Virus record (IMG/VR): IMGVR_UViG_3300025030_001188
Span: 1 to 20,170 of that record
From: a virus
DNA length: 20,170 nucleotides
Strand: one strand, 5' to 3'
The translations under genes were made by a program, and so were the position numbers. Shown here one piece after another: positions 1-4,598 of the stretch (its first letter is position 1; the number at the start of each line of letters is the position of its first letter). Below the pieces are notes generated by a model that worked only from the letters and a program-made list of their open reading frames with translations, made no database searches and had not been told where the DNA came from.

Positions 1-44
1 ACTACCTCTATGGCTATTTTTTTGCGTTCTTCCGTATTCTTCAT
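1..44 (-). CDS. Start of a leftward early gene (partial, 5' end only)
   Basis: Only the first 14 codons are inside the window, reading MKNTEERKKIAIEV. The start is supported by a strong ribosome site (GGAGGTG) six to seven bases before the ATG. It is divergent from the repressor gene across a control region with operator-like repeats, which is the usual place of a cro-like or first early gene in a temperate phage. The visible peptide is charged and too short to assign a family. The role is inferred from position only. Confidence 0.6.
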   Translation of the reverse strand, partial: MKNTEERKKIAIEV

Positions 45-97
45 ATTTTCACCTCCTCTCTTGTTTGGCTTGTCCTTTTGTTTTGCCTTATGTGTTT

Positions 98-126
98 AGT
101 ATAGCGGAATTTCTCTATAACGTAAA
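98..126 (-). promoter_or_regulatory. Probable leftward early promoter
   Basis: Read on the minus strand, TTTACG (121-126) is followed after 17 bases by TATACT (98-103), a good match to a sigma-A promoter. It points to the leftward early gene that starts at 44. The -10 box adjoins one operator-like repeat. A second possible -10 (TATAAT, 132-137) lies inside the other repeat but has only a poor -35 (TTCCAA). Confidence 0.5.
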
Positions 127-147
127 CTTCCATTATAGCGAATTTCC
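100..147. promoter_or_regulatory. Two operator-like direct repeats in the lysogeny switch
   Basis: The plus strand carries TATAGCGGAATTTC at 100-113 and TATAGCGAATTTCC at 134-147. They are near-identical apart from one extra G and are 34 bp apart. Each overlaps a possible -10 box of the leftward promoter, so a protein bound here would block early transcription. The neighbouring repressor is the obvious ligand, by analogy with other CI/Cro switches. Binding itself is inference. Confidence 0.5.
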
Positions 148-197
148 GACGTTTTTGGAAGATTATATTTAAATTCCTTTAATTTACTTCTATTTTA

Positions 198-226
198 TTG
201 ACTTTACGCGATATTAATGTTATTTT
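198..226 (+). promoter_or_regulatory. Probable promoter of the repressor-recombinase operon
   Basis: TTGACT (198-203) is followed after 17 bases by TATTTT (221-226), which places transcription start about 30 bases before the repressor GTG. The -35 is 5/6 and the -10 is 4/6 to consensus. No better plus-strand promoter is visible between the operators and the gene. Confidence 0.4.
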
Positions 227-266
227 ATTTATGTTGATTTATCGCCATAATATTGGAGGGTTAATA

Positions 267-620
267 GTGGATTTAGTAGATAGAATATGGACATTAATGG
301 GCAATAAGAATGATATGACGTATTATGAATTAAGCAAACGGACAGGCATTCCTACTAATACAATACGAGATTATTTGAATCGCAAAACTAAAAACATAAC
401 CATAGATAACATCGTATTAGTTGCAGACGTTTTTAGAATGACTGTATCGGAATTGTTGGGACAAGTAGGTGAGAAAGAAAAATACCCGGATAGAATAAAG
501 CATTTAGCTGATATATCTATGAGGTTAGAACCGTCACAGATAGAAGTATTGATAGCAACAGCAAATGCATTTTTGAGCACACATAGGGGAATAGCTGAGA
601 GTTCTAAAAAAGGGGCATAG
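267..620 (+). CDS. Cro/CI-type helix-turn-helix repressor
   Basis: This 117-aa protein is a small XRE-family DNA-binding protein, most likely the lysogeny repressor. The helix-turn-helix lies at about residues 14-62 (YYELSKRTGIPTNTIRDYL, then a helix ending SELLG); the C-terminal half is helical with no peptidase motif. The GTG at 267 is chosen because GGAGGG lies six bases before it. The frame is open back to a TTG at 198, but that codon lies in the -35 box and has no ribosome site. The gene is divergent from an early gene, and the recombinase follows 45 bp downstream on the same strand. With no LexA-like cleavage region visible, induction would need an antirepressor or another mechanism. 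The family is clear; the role as master repressor is inferred from position. Confidence 0.8.
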   Translation: MDLVDRIWTLMGNKNDMTYYELSKRTGIPTNTIRDYLNRKTKNITIDNIVLVADVFRMTVSELLGQVGEKEKYPDRIKHLADISMRLEPSQIEVLIATANAFLSTHRGIAESSKKGA

Positions 621-665
621 AGTAGCGAAAAATGTTGTATTCTGCAATTTTAGATAGGAGAAGTT

Positions 666-2051
666 ATGAAGAGAGTAGCGACTTATATAAGAGTAAGTAC
701 AGAAGACCAAGTAAACGAAGGGTATAGCATACAAGCACAAAAGGAACGGCTTAAAAGCTATTGTGACGCCAAGGAATGGACATTGGCAGCAGAATATATT
801 GACCCTGGATATACCGGGAGTAACCTTGACCGGCCGGGAATGAAAAGATTAATAGAGGATATATACAACTTTGACATTGTGCTTGTGTATAAGTTGGACA
901 GGCTCAGTCGTAGCCAAAAGGATACTCTCTTCCTTATAGAAGATGTATTGCTGAAGAACAATGTTGACTTCGTAAGCATGAATGAATCATTCGATACTAC
1001 TACAGCCTTTGGGCGTGCCATGATAGGCATACTATCTGTATTTGCCCAATTAGAAAGGGAGAATATAAGGGAGCGGTCGATTATGGGACAAGTTGAAAGG
1101 GAGAAGTCAGGTTTGTTTCATGGTGGTCCCTTCATCCCTATAGGATACGATTACACGGGCGGTCAACTAGTCATCAATGAATATGAAGCACTACAAATAA
1201 AGGAAATATTTAAACTGTATTTGCAAGGCAATGGAATAAATAAAATATCAAGAATCATGCAGGGCAAATATAAGAACAAATATGGAGATTGGACATATTC
1301 TAGCACTATTGCGGATATATTGGATAATCCGGTTTACTGTGGCAGGATAAAAGAGTATGCAGGGCAACATAAGCCTATTATATCGATTGAAGATTTTGAA
1401 ATGGTGAAGGATAAACGCAGCAAGTTTATAAGGCGGTCACAGAATTATAACTCTCTGCTTGGAGGGTTTTTATATTGTGGTAATTGTGGAGCTAGATATG
1501 GCGTACAGCATAATACATACTATAAGGATAATAATTATAAATATTACGCTTGCTACTCCAGGAGTAAAAAAGCGAAACATATGATTGTGGACCCGTCCTG
1601 TAAAAACCAAAATATGAATTGTATTGAATTTGATAATATAATAAAAGATAGAATCTTTGGCTTAGATTATAAAAGAGATATAGAGAACTTGTCCATAGAA
1701 TCTAATACTAATTCTAACACCGTAATAGAGTCTAGGATAAAGGAAATTGACTTGCAGATAGAAAGAGTCGTTGACTTGTATCAACTCGGCAAAACGCCTT
1801 TAAATGCGTTAAATGTTAGATTGGATAAATTGAACAATGAAAGGGATATGCTGCAAACCCAAATTGTAGAATACCAGGAGAAGGATTTCAGCGTTTTGGA
1901 GGGCTTGTTGAAAGACAGCAGGAATATATTTGAGGCCGGGAACCTCGAAGAGAAGAGGGAGTTTATCGGCATTTTTATTGAAAAGATCATCATATACCCA
2001 ACCGGCTATAAGATCATATGGACTTTTACCAACATGGAGTACTTACAGTAA
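666..2051 (+). CDS. Large serine recombinase (phage integrase)
   Basis: This 461-aa protein has the full plan of large serine integrases, which join attP and attB through a 5'-phosphoserine intermediate. The N-terminal resolvase domain (about 1-140) holds the catalytic Ser11 in YIRVSTEDQ, the KLDRLSRS motif (76-83) and the FAQLERENIRER helix region (126-137). The recombinase domain follows (about 155-255, with DNPVYCG at 220-226). A zinc-ribbon-like region comes next (Cys271, Cys274, Cys296, Cys312), then a coiled coil (about 355-420) of the kind that controls directionality. The ATG is preceded by AGGAG. It is probably co-transcribed with the repressor. It looks intact, and no excision factor is seen here. 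Its stop codon is only 39 bp from the stop of the convergent amidase. Confidence 0.95.
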   Translation: MKRVATYIRVSTEDQVNEGYSIQAQKERLKSYCDAKEWTLAAEYIDPGYTGSNLDRPGMKRLIEDIYNFDIVLVYKLDRLSRSQKDTLFLIEDVLLKNNVDFVSMNESFDTTTAFGRAMIGILSVFAQLERENIRERSIMGQVEREKSGLFHGGPFIPIGYDYTGGQLVINEYEALQIKEIFKLYLQGNGINKISRIMQGKYKNKYGDWTYSSTIADILDNPVYCGRIKEYAGQHKPIISIEDFEMVKDKRSKFIRRSQNYNSLLGGFLYCGNCGARYGVQHNTYYKDNNYKYYACYSRSKKAKHMIVDPSCKNQNMNCIEFDNIIKDRIFGLDYKRDIENLSIESNTNSNTVIESRIKEIDLQIERVVDLYQLGKTPLNALNVRLDKLNNERDMLQTQIVEYQEKDFSVLEGLLKDSRNIFEAGNLEEKREFIGIFIEKIIIYPTGYKIIWTFTNMEYLQ

Positions 2052-2069
2052 CCAATGCTTTAAGTGGGA

Positions 2070-2095
2070 ATTAGGGAGTAGAAATACTCCCTAAT
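2070..2095. terminator. Perfect hairpin between converging recombinase and amidase genes
   Basis: An 11-bp perfect inverted repeat (ATTAGGGAGTA / TACTCCCTAAT) encloses a GAAA tetraloop and overlaps the amidase stop codon. Its place between convergent genes suggests a bidirectional terminator or transcript-end hairpin. Neither strand has an immediate run of Ts; the nearest plus-strand one starts about 20 bases later. Termination efficiency is therefore uncertain. Confidence 0.5.
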
Positions 2096-2753
2096 CAATT
2101 AGTATTTGCTTTTTATCGTTGTCCCATACAACCTTATAATTCATACCCTCACACAATGCTCGTATAGGCGCGTATGATACCCCCGATTCAATCTTTAATG
2201 GTATGTCTAAGGATTTGCCCTTGAACATGATTTCGACACGCTGTAGAGCATTTAAAACGCTTGCTTTAAACTTCTCCCATTCTGTGCCCGGAACCATCAT
2301 TTTAGGACATTCCTTCCCAGTTATATCATAGTGTCTATACAGGTTGTCTACGGTTAGTTTATGTTTCTGTAATAGATGTTTTGCCAGGTCAACCGTATTT
2401 GAATATGTTTTGCTCCAATCGGAATCAGAGTTGACACACATTTCTATGCCTATGGTATAGTAGTTAGGCGAATATGGTTTTGTTCTCAGTAGTTCACCTA
2501 ATACCGCATACTTTTTAGCTCCTACATGCCATGCCACTTCATCGTCAGGGATACATTGGATTATCTGCTTATCGTCCACAATATAGTGCGCTGATACGGA
2601 ACTGTCGGTTGAGTTGAAAAAGTTTCTATTAGCAGCTGCATTAGCTCCGTGGCTTGTATTTGCTGTATAGTGAATAACTATGCCTTTAAGTTGTATGAGC
2701 TTCTTTTTAGGCCGGTTGTGGTTCCTTAACAACATTTCTGTAATAGGTAACAT
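2091..2753 (-). CDS. N-acetylmuramoyl-L-alanine amidase (endolysin)
   Basis: This 220-aa endolysin should cut the amide bond between N-acetylmuramic acid and L-alanine in peptidoglycan at the end of infection. It has the amidase-2/PGRP fold: His28 in VIHYTAN, His141 in LYRHYDITGKECPK and Cys149 are the expected zinc ligands, and Lys147 matches the catalytic lysine position of T7 lysozyme-like enzymes. Residues about 172-220 resemble one copper amine oxidase N-terminal (stalk-like) unit, with SYAPIRALCEGMNYKVVW as the signature, and probably bind the cell wall. There is no signal peptide, so export depends on a holin. The start codon overlaps the holin stop (TAATG), so translation is likely coupled. 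The enzyme class is confident; the role of the C-terminal module is inferred. Confidence 0.92.
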   Translation of the reverse strand: MLPITEMLLRNHNRPKKKLIQLKGIVIHYTANTSHGANAAANRNFFNSTDSSVSAHYIVDDKQIIQCIPDDEVAWHVGAKKYAVLGELLRTKPYSPNYYTIGIEMCVNSDSDWSKTYSNTVDLAKHLLQKHKLTVDNLYRHYDITGKECPKMMVPGTEWEKFKASVLNALQRVEIMFKGKSLDIPLKIESGVSYAPIRALCEGMNYKVVWDNDKKQILID

Positions 2754-2950
2754 TACTTACCATCCCCTATGCCTGGCGTTGTTGGGTCAATAACTACCCC
2801 CAGCATGATAAGCAATGCCAATACTGAGTTAAGCAATGTTTCCCAGTTGTCCGGCACTTCAAATAAGTTGAACTGCTTTGCTACCATTACTATAAGAGCT
2901 ACCAGTGATGTAAGAAATACTTTGTTTCTCAATCTTTCTGCTATTTTCAT
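2753..2950 (-). CDS. phi-LC3-type phage holin
   Basis: This 65-aa membrane protein most likely makes the hole through which the amidase leaves the cytoplasm. Two hydrophobic segments are visible (about residues 11-29 and 37-54), separated by a short loop around DNW, and the tail DPTTPGIGDGK is characteristic of the phi-LC3/phage_holin_1 family. Length is normal for that family. A strong AAGGAGG precedes the ATG, and the stop overlaps the amidase start. An intrinsic-terminator-like hairpin ends only a few bases before its ribosome site, so its expression may be controlled by read-through. Confidence 0.85.
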   Translation of the reverse strand: MKIAERLRNKVFLTSLVALIVMVAKQFNLFEVPDNWETLLNSVLALLIMLGVVIDPTTPGIGDGK

Positions 2951-2964
2951 TTTATTTCCTCCTT

Positions 2965-2995
2965 AAAATAAAAAGCACCCTTTAAAGGCGCCTTT
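2965..2995 (-). terminator. Intrinsic terminator before the holin
   Basis: On the minus strand AAAGGCGCC and a following GGTGCTTT form a stem with one bulge and one G-T pair, followed by TTTTTATTTT. It ends the unit coming from the winged-helix gene. The holin ribosome site starts about three bases beyond the T-tract, so transcripts must read through, or start very locally, to express holin and amidase. Confidence 0.75.
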
Positions 2996-3007
2996 AGAGA
3001 TATGTAT

Positions 3008-3029
3008 GTGCATGAGTTTGCGAATGCAC
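3008..3029. repeat. Short inverted repeat in the AT-rich spacer
   Basis: GTGCAT and ATGCAC form a perfect 6-bp inverted repeat around a 10-base centre. It lies in the non-coding stretch after the iterons (2996-3163). The purpose is unknown: a protein site or an RNA hairpin in the tail of the winged-helix transcript are both possible. Confidence 0.4.
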
Positions 3030-3059
3030 TATGTTATTTACTAAATCTTAATTATATAT

Positions 3060-3089
3060 AGTCTATTCTTAAATACAAGTCTATTCTTA
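3060..3089. repeat. Pair of 12-bp direct repeats next to the iterons
   Basis: AGTCTATTCTTA occurs at 3060-3071 and again at 3078-3089, an 18-bp period, in a very AT-rich stretch. Together with the three iterons that follow, it resembles the repeat plus AT-rich layout of small replication origins. That reading is inference from layout. Confidence 0.55.
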
Positions 3090-3097
3090 TATAGTAC

Positions 3098-3163
3098 GCC
3101 TCACAGACGTTTTGCTAGGTGTCTCACAGACGTTTTGGGCAAAGTGCCTCACAGGCGTTTTGC
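3098..3163. repeat. Three iteron-like repeats after the winged-helix gene
   Basis: Three 18-bp copies start at 3098 (GCCTCACAGACGTTTTGC), 3121 (GTCTCACAGACGTTTTGG) and 3146 (GCCTCACAGGCGTTTTGC), at 23- and 25-bp intervals. Each contains a hyphenated dyad GYCT-CAC-AGRC. The dyad is perfect in copies two and three through a paired change (GTCT/AGAC against GCCT/AGGC), and one pair is broken in copy one. The array begins directly after the stop codon of the winged-helix gene on the minus strand. It is probably a binding array for that protein, as part of an origin or an operator. It is not a CRISPR: the spacers are only 5-7 bp. Confidence 0.8.
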
Positions 3164-3490
3164 TTATAATATTCTATATGCTGAAACTTTCTTTTCCGAG
3201 AGTCTTCCGGTTTTTATATCTTTGAAATGAGTATTCCAATGTTGCACTAATTTGAGGTCAATCAGTTGCTTTTTATACCTCTGTATTGTCCTTAAAGATA
3301 ATCCGCAATCACTGGATAAATCTTCGTCACTTCGGAAGAAATAATCTTCTTTCTTCCCGGTATATTTATGTTCCAGTTCACACATTACCGTATATATCCA
3401 TCTAGAATACATCGGTAATTCTTCATACGTGTAATCATTGAATACTTTCCTAGGCAACTGGATATAGTTACCCTCCTTGTATTTTCCCAT
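3164..3490 (-). CDS. Winged-helix DNA-binding protein, possible replication initiator or regulator
   Basis: This 108-aa basic protein carries a helix-turn-helix at about residues 55-85, with SSDCGLSLRTIQRYKKQL as the clearest part, followed by a short hairpin-like segment rich in Lys. The pattern resembles the winged helix-turn-helix of small plasmid and phage replication initiators (HTH_36/RepA-like). The ATG at 3490 is chosen because GGAGATG precedes it; the frame stays open upstream without a ribosome site. It has its own strong promoter, a leader with a 10-bp dyad, an iteron array directly after the stop, and its own terminator, so it is a one-gene unit set between two holin-type genes. 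It is far shorter than a full Rep protein, so a transcription regulator is equally possible. Confidence 0.65.
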   Translation of the reverse strand: MGKYKEGNYIQLPRKVFNDYTYEELPMYSRWIYTVMCELEHKYTGKKEDYFFRSDEDLSSDCGLSLRTIQRYKKQLIDLKLVQHWNTHFKDIKTGRLSEKKVSAYRIL

Positions 3491-3523
3491 AAAATCATCT
3501 CCACTAAGATATTTTATTAGGGG

Positions 3524-3555
3524 AAGTGTTTGAATGTAGTGGCACTCAAACACTT
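3524..3555. repeat. 10-bp perfect dyad in the winged-helix gene leader
   Basis: AAGTGTTTGA and TCAAACACTT form a perfect inverted repeat around a 12-base centre. It lies between the promoter and the ribosome site of the winged-helix gene, where it could be an operator or an mRNA hairpin. On the minus strand there is no T-tract after it, so it is not a terminator of this transcript. Its sequence does not match the iterons. Confidence 0.6.
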
Positions 3556-3585
3556 TTATGCTAGCTAGGCAACCCTATTTATTCC

Positions 3586-3614
3586 ATTATACCATACTTG
3601 TCCAACTACTTCAA
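3586..3614 (-). promoter_or_regulatory. Strong promoter of the winged-helix gene
   Basis: On the minus strand TTGAAG (3609-3614) is followed after exactly 17 bases by a perfect TATAAT (3586-3591), with the extended -10 TGG just before it. It is the best sigma-A-type promoter seen in the window and overlaps the last codons of the XhlA-like gene. It gives the winged-helix gene expression independent of the late operon. Confidence 0.75.
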
Positions 3615-3878
3615 TATAGACAACATAAAAGCCGCTACTATCGCCGCGACCACTCCTGAGATTAAAGTATTGATAACTGTGTTCCACCGGTTGGCCGGTG
3701 CTTCGGTGATCTTGTCAATCTTCGCTTCAAGTTTCTCAAGCTTCTCCTTGATATACTCAAAGGTTACTGATATTTCATTCGTTTTAAGCAATTGCCCGAT
3801 ATGTTCCTCTTTAATCTGCCGGATACTGCTTTCGACTGATTCCATTCGTGATTCTAATTTACAATTTTCACAACTCAT
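3606..3878 (-). CDS. xhlA: XhlA-like phage membrane protein (holin-associated)
   Basis: This 90-aa protein has the XhlA plan: a charged coiled-coil N-terminal region (about 8-62, with LEKLEAKIDKI) and one C-terminal membrane helix (about 66-89, VINTLISGVVAAIVAAFMLS). XhlA proteins of Bacillus prophages work with a holin and an amidase in cell lysis. GAGGTGG precedes the ATG. It lies 10 bp after the 31-aa gene and ends inside the promoter of the winged-helix gene. A CxxC at residues 3-6 is of unknown meaning. It may act with the phi-LC3-type holin downstream. Confidence 0.75.
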   Translation of the reverse strand: MSCENCKLESRMESVESSIRQIKEEHIGQLLKTNEISVTFEYIKEKLEKLEAKIDKITEAPANRWNTVINTLISGVVAAIVAAFMLSILK

Positions 3879-3888
3879 GATTCCACCT

Positions 3889-3984
3889 CTAATATTTAGG
3901 GTATTTTATTGGTTTTGGTGTTTTGGGTATTTTCTTTGTTTTTGCTGGCTTTGCTGGCTTCGGTGGTTTTGCTCTTTTAGGCAT
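3889..3984 (-). CDS. 31-aa lysine-proline repeat microprotein
   Basis: This short reading frame encodes MPKRAKPPKPAKPAK and a similar tail ending KYPKY. It is almost only Lys, Pro, Ala, Thr and Tyr, with no membrane segment. Translation is supported by a strong AGGAGG seven to eight bases before the ATG and by overlap of that ATG with the upstream stop (TAATG). It lies in the lysis region between a one-helix protein and the XhlA-like protein. The strongly basic, extended sequence could bind nucleic acid or teichoic acids, or could be a linker-like accessory. No family is recognised. The composition is low in complexity, so chance coding cannot be excluded, but the signals argue for a real gene. 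Confidence 0.6.
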   Translation of the reverse strand: MPKRAKPPKPAKPAKTKKIPKTPKPIKYPKY

Positions 3985-4226
3985 TATTCAATTCCTCCAT
4001 TCGTGTTAGTATTAGTGTTTGTGTTGGTCACTGATTGTTCAGGGTATTCATACGGGGTGTTGAAATAGTTGTTGGTGAAGTACATCATCACCACTGACAT
4101 ACTGAGCGTTATAACTATAATTGCTGTGAGTGTTAGAAGGAAAAAGCGTTTATTGTATTTGTCGCTTTGTTCCATCTGCTTTGTGGATAAGTCTATGAGG
4201 TTTATAAATAAGTCTCTTTCTTCCAT
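3984..4226 (-). CDS. 80-aa single-membrane-helix protein of the lysis region
   Basis: The protein has a charged cytoplasmic N-terminal part (residues 1-28), one long hydrophobic helix (about 29-51, FFLLTLTAIIVITLSMSVVM) and an outer tail ending in TNTNTNTNTN. The ATG at 4226 is chosen for the strong AAGGAGGAC before it; the seven codons upstream lack any such site. The stop overlaps the next start. Position suggests a part in lysis, perhaps as an accessory holin or antiholin, but no family is recognised. It is the first gene after the terminator at 4335-4367. Confidence 0.75.
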   Translation of the reverse strand: MEERDLFINLIDLSTKQMEQSDKYNKRFFLLTLTAIIVITLSMSVVMMYFTNNYFNTPYEYPEQSVTNTNTNTNTNGGIE

Positions 4227-4260
4227 AGGTGTCCTCCTTGTTTGCATTTTCCCGTCAAGT

Positions 4261-4280
4261 GCGGTATAATAATTTACCGC
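4261..4280. repeat. Hairpin in the leader of the 80-aa gene
   Basis: GCGGTA and TACCGC form a perfect 6-bp stem around an eight-base AT-only loop. It lies within the 108-bp gap between the terminator at 4335 and the ribosome site of the 80-aa gene. ACCGCAAA also occurs twice in this gap on the minus strand. No convincing minus-strand promoter was found here, so how the downstream lysis genes are transcribed is open. Confidence 0.4.
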
Positions 4281-4334
4281 CTTGTTTGCGGTCGGGGAGG
4301 GAGTTACTTTGCGGTTGCCCTCTCCGTTATTCCC

Positions 4335-4367
4335 AAAAGAAAAGGAAGCGTATATTTCAACGCCTCC
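4335..4367 (-). terminator. Intrinsic terminator after the ejection/microprotein operon
   Basis: On the minus strand GGAGGCGT (4360-4367) pairs with ACGCTTCC (4344-4351), with one G-T pair and an eight-base loop, and is followed by TTTTCTTTT. The stem overlaps the last codons and stop of the 28-aa gene. It would end most transcripts from the virion-protein operon before the holin genes. Confidence 0.7.
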
Positions 4368-4443
4368 TATAAATTAGATCATGTAGATATGGATATAGTA
4401 CTATTGCCGTTATTGCCAATGCTGCGGTTATTGCTATATCCAT
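4357..4443 (-). CDS. 28-aa single-helix membrane microprotein
   Basis: The frame encodes MDIAITAALAITAIVLYPYL followed by a short tail ending in three arginines. Residues 2-18 form one hydrophobic helix, and positive charges at the end would set its orientation. Its ATG overlaps the stop of the 51-aa gene (TAATG), implying coupled translation; no separate strong ribosome site is visible. The last codons, AGG AGG CGT, form half of the terminator stem. Such tiny proteins in phage lysis regions can be holins or modulators, but no family is recognised. Confidence 0.5.
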   Translation of the reverse strand: MDIAITAALAITAIVLYPYLHDLIYRRR

Positions 4444-4598
4444 TATTCTTTCTCTTCCTTATCAGGTACTGTTGCCATCCATTCTCGCGTTTCCTTGCTC
4501 AGTGGTTCTGTTTTGCCCCTGACAGCGTTAAAACATTCTTTTATCCCGATGAAGATAAGCATAAGAAGTATTAATCCAACATTGATTTCATATATCAC
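4443..4598 (-). CDS. 51-aa single-helix membrane protein
   Basis: The frame begins with GTG overlapping the stop of the large ejection gene (GTGA) and is preceded by AAGGGGAT. Residues 5-20 (INVGLILLMLIFIGI) are a membrane helix, and the rest is a polar tail ending DKEEKE. The double overlap, with the gene before and the 28-aa gene after, supports a translated, coupled set. Topology resembles a small holin-like or accessory protein, but the function is unknown. Confidence 0.65.
   Translation of the reverse strand: MIYEINVGLILLMLIFIGIKECFNAVRGKTEPLSKETREWMATVPDKEEKE

Noticed and set aside
198-266. Longer repressor starting from TTG at 198
   Set aside because: The TTG lies in a probable -35 box with no ribosome site, whereas the GTG at 267 has GGAGGG six bases upstream.
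2052-2100. A defined attP core
   Set aside because: The hairpin is the only symmetric element near the recombinase, but no att repeat can be identified from a single window.
3098-3163. CRISPR array
   Set aside because: Only three units, intervals of 23-25 bp with 5-7 bp between repeats, and no cas genes; iterons or operators fit better.
3598-4068. Long plus-strand open frame (156 codons) across the lysis genes
   Set aside because: It lies opposite several minus-strand genes with good ribosome sites, has no ribosome site of its own and an implausible Phe/Cys/Trp-rich composition.
4242-4270. Plus-strand promoter with TATAAT at 4265-4270
   Set aside because: The -35 is poor (TTGCAT), no plus-strand gene follows, and the bases belong to the loop and arm of a hairpin.
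4335-4362. 18-codon frame starting TTG after AGGAGG at the end of the 28-aa gene
   Set aside because: The spacing of about two bases is too short for initiation, and the frame lies in the terminator.
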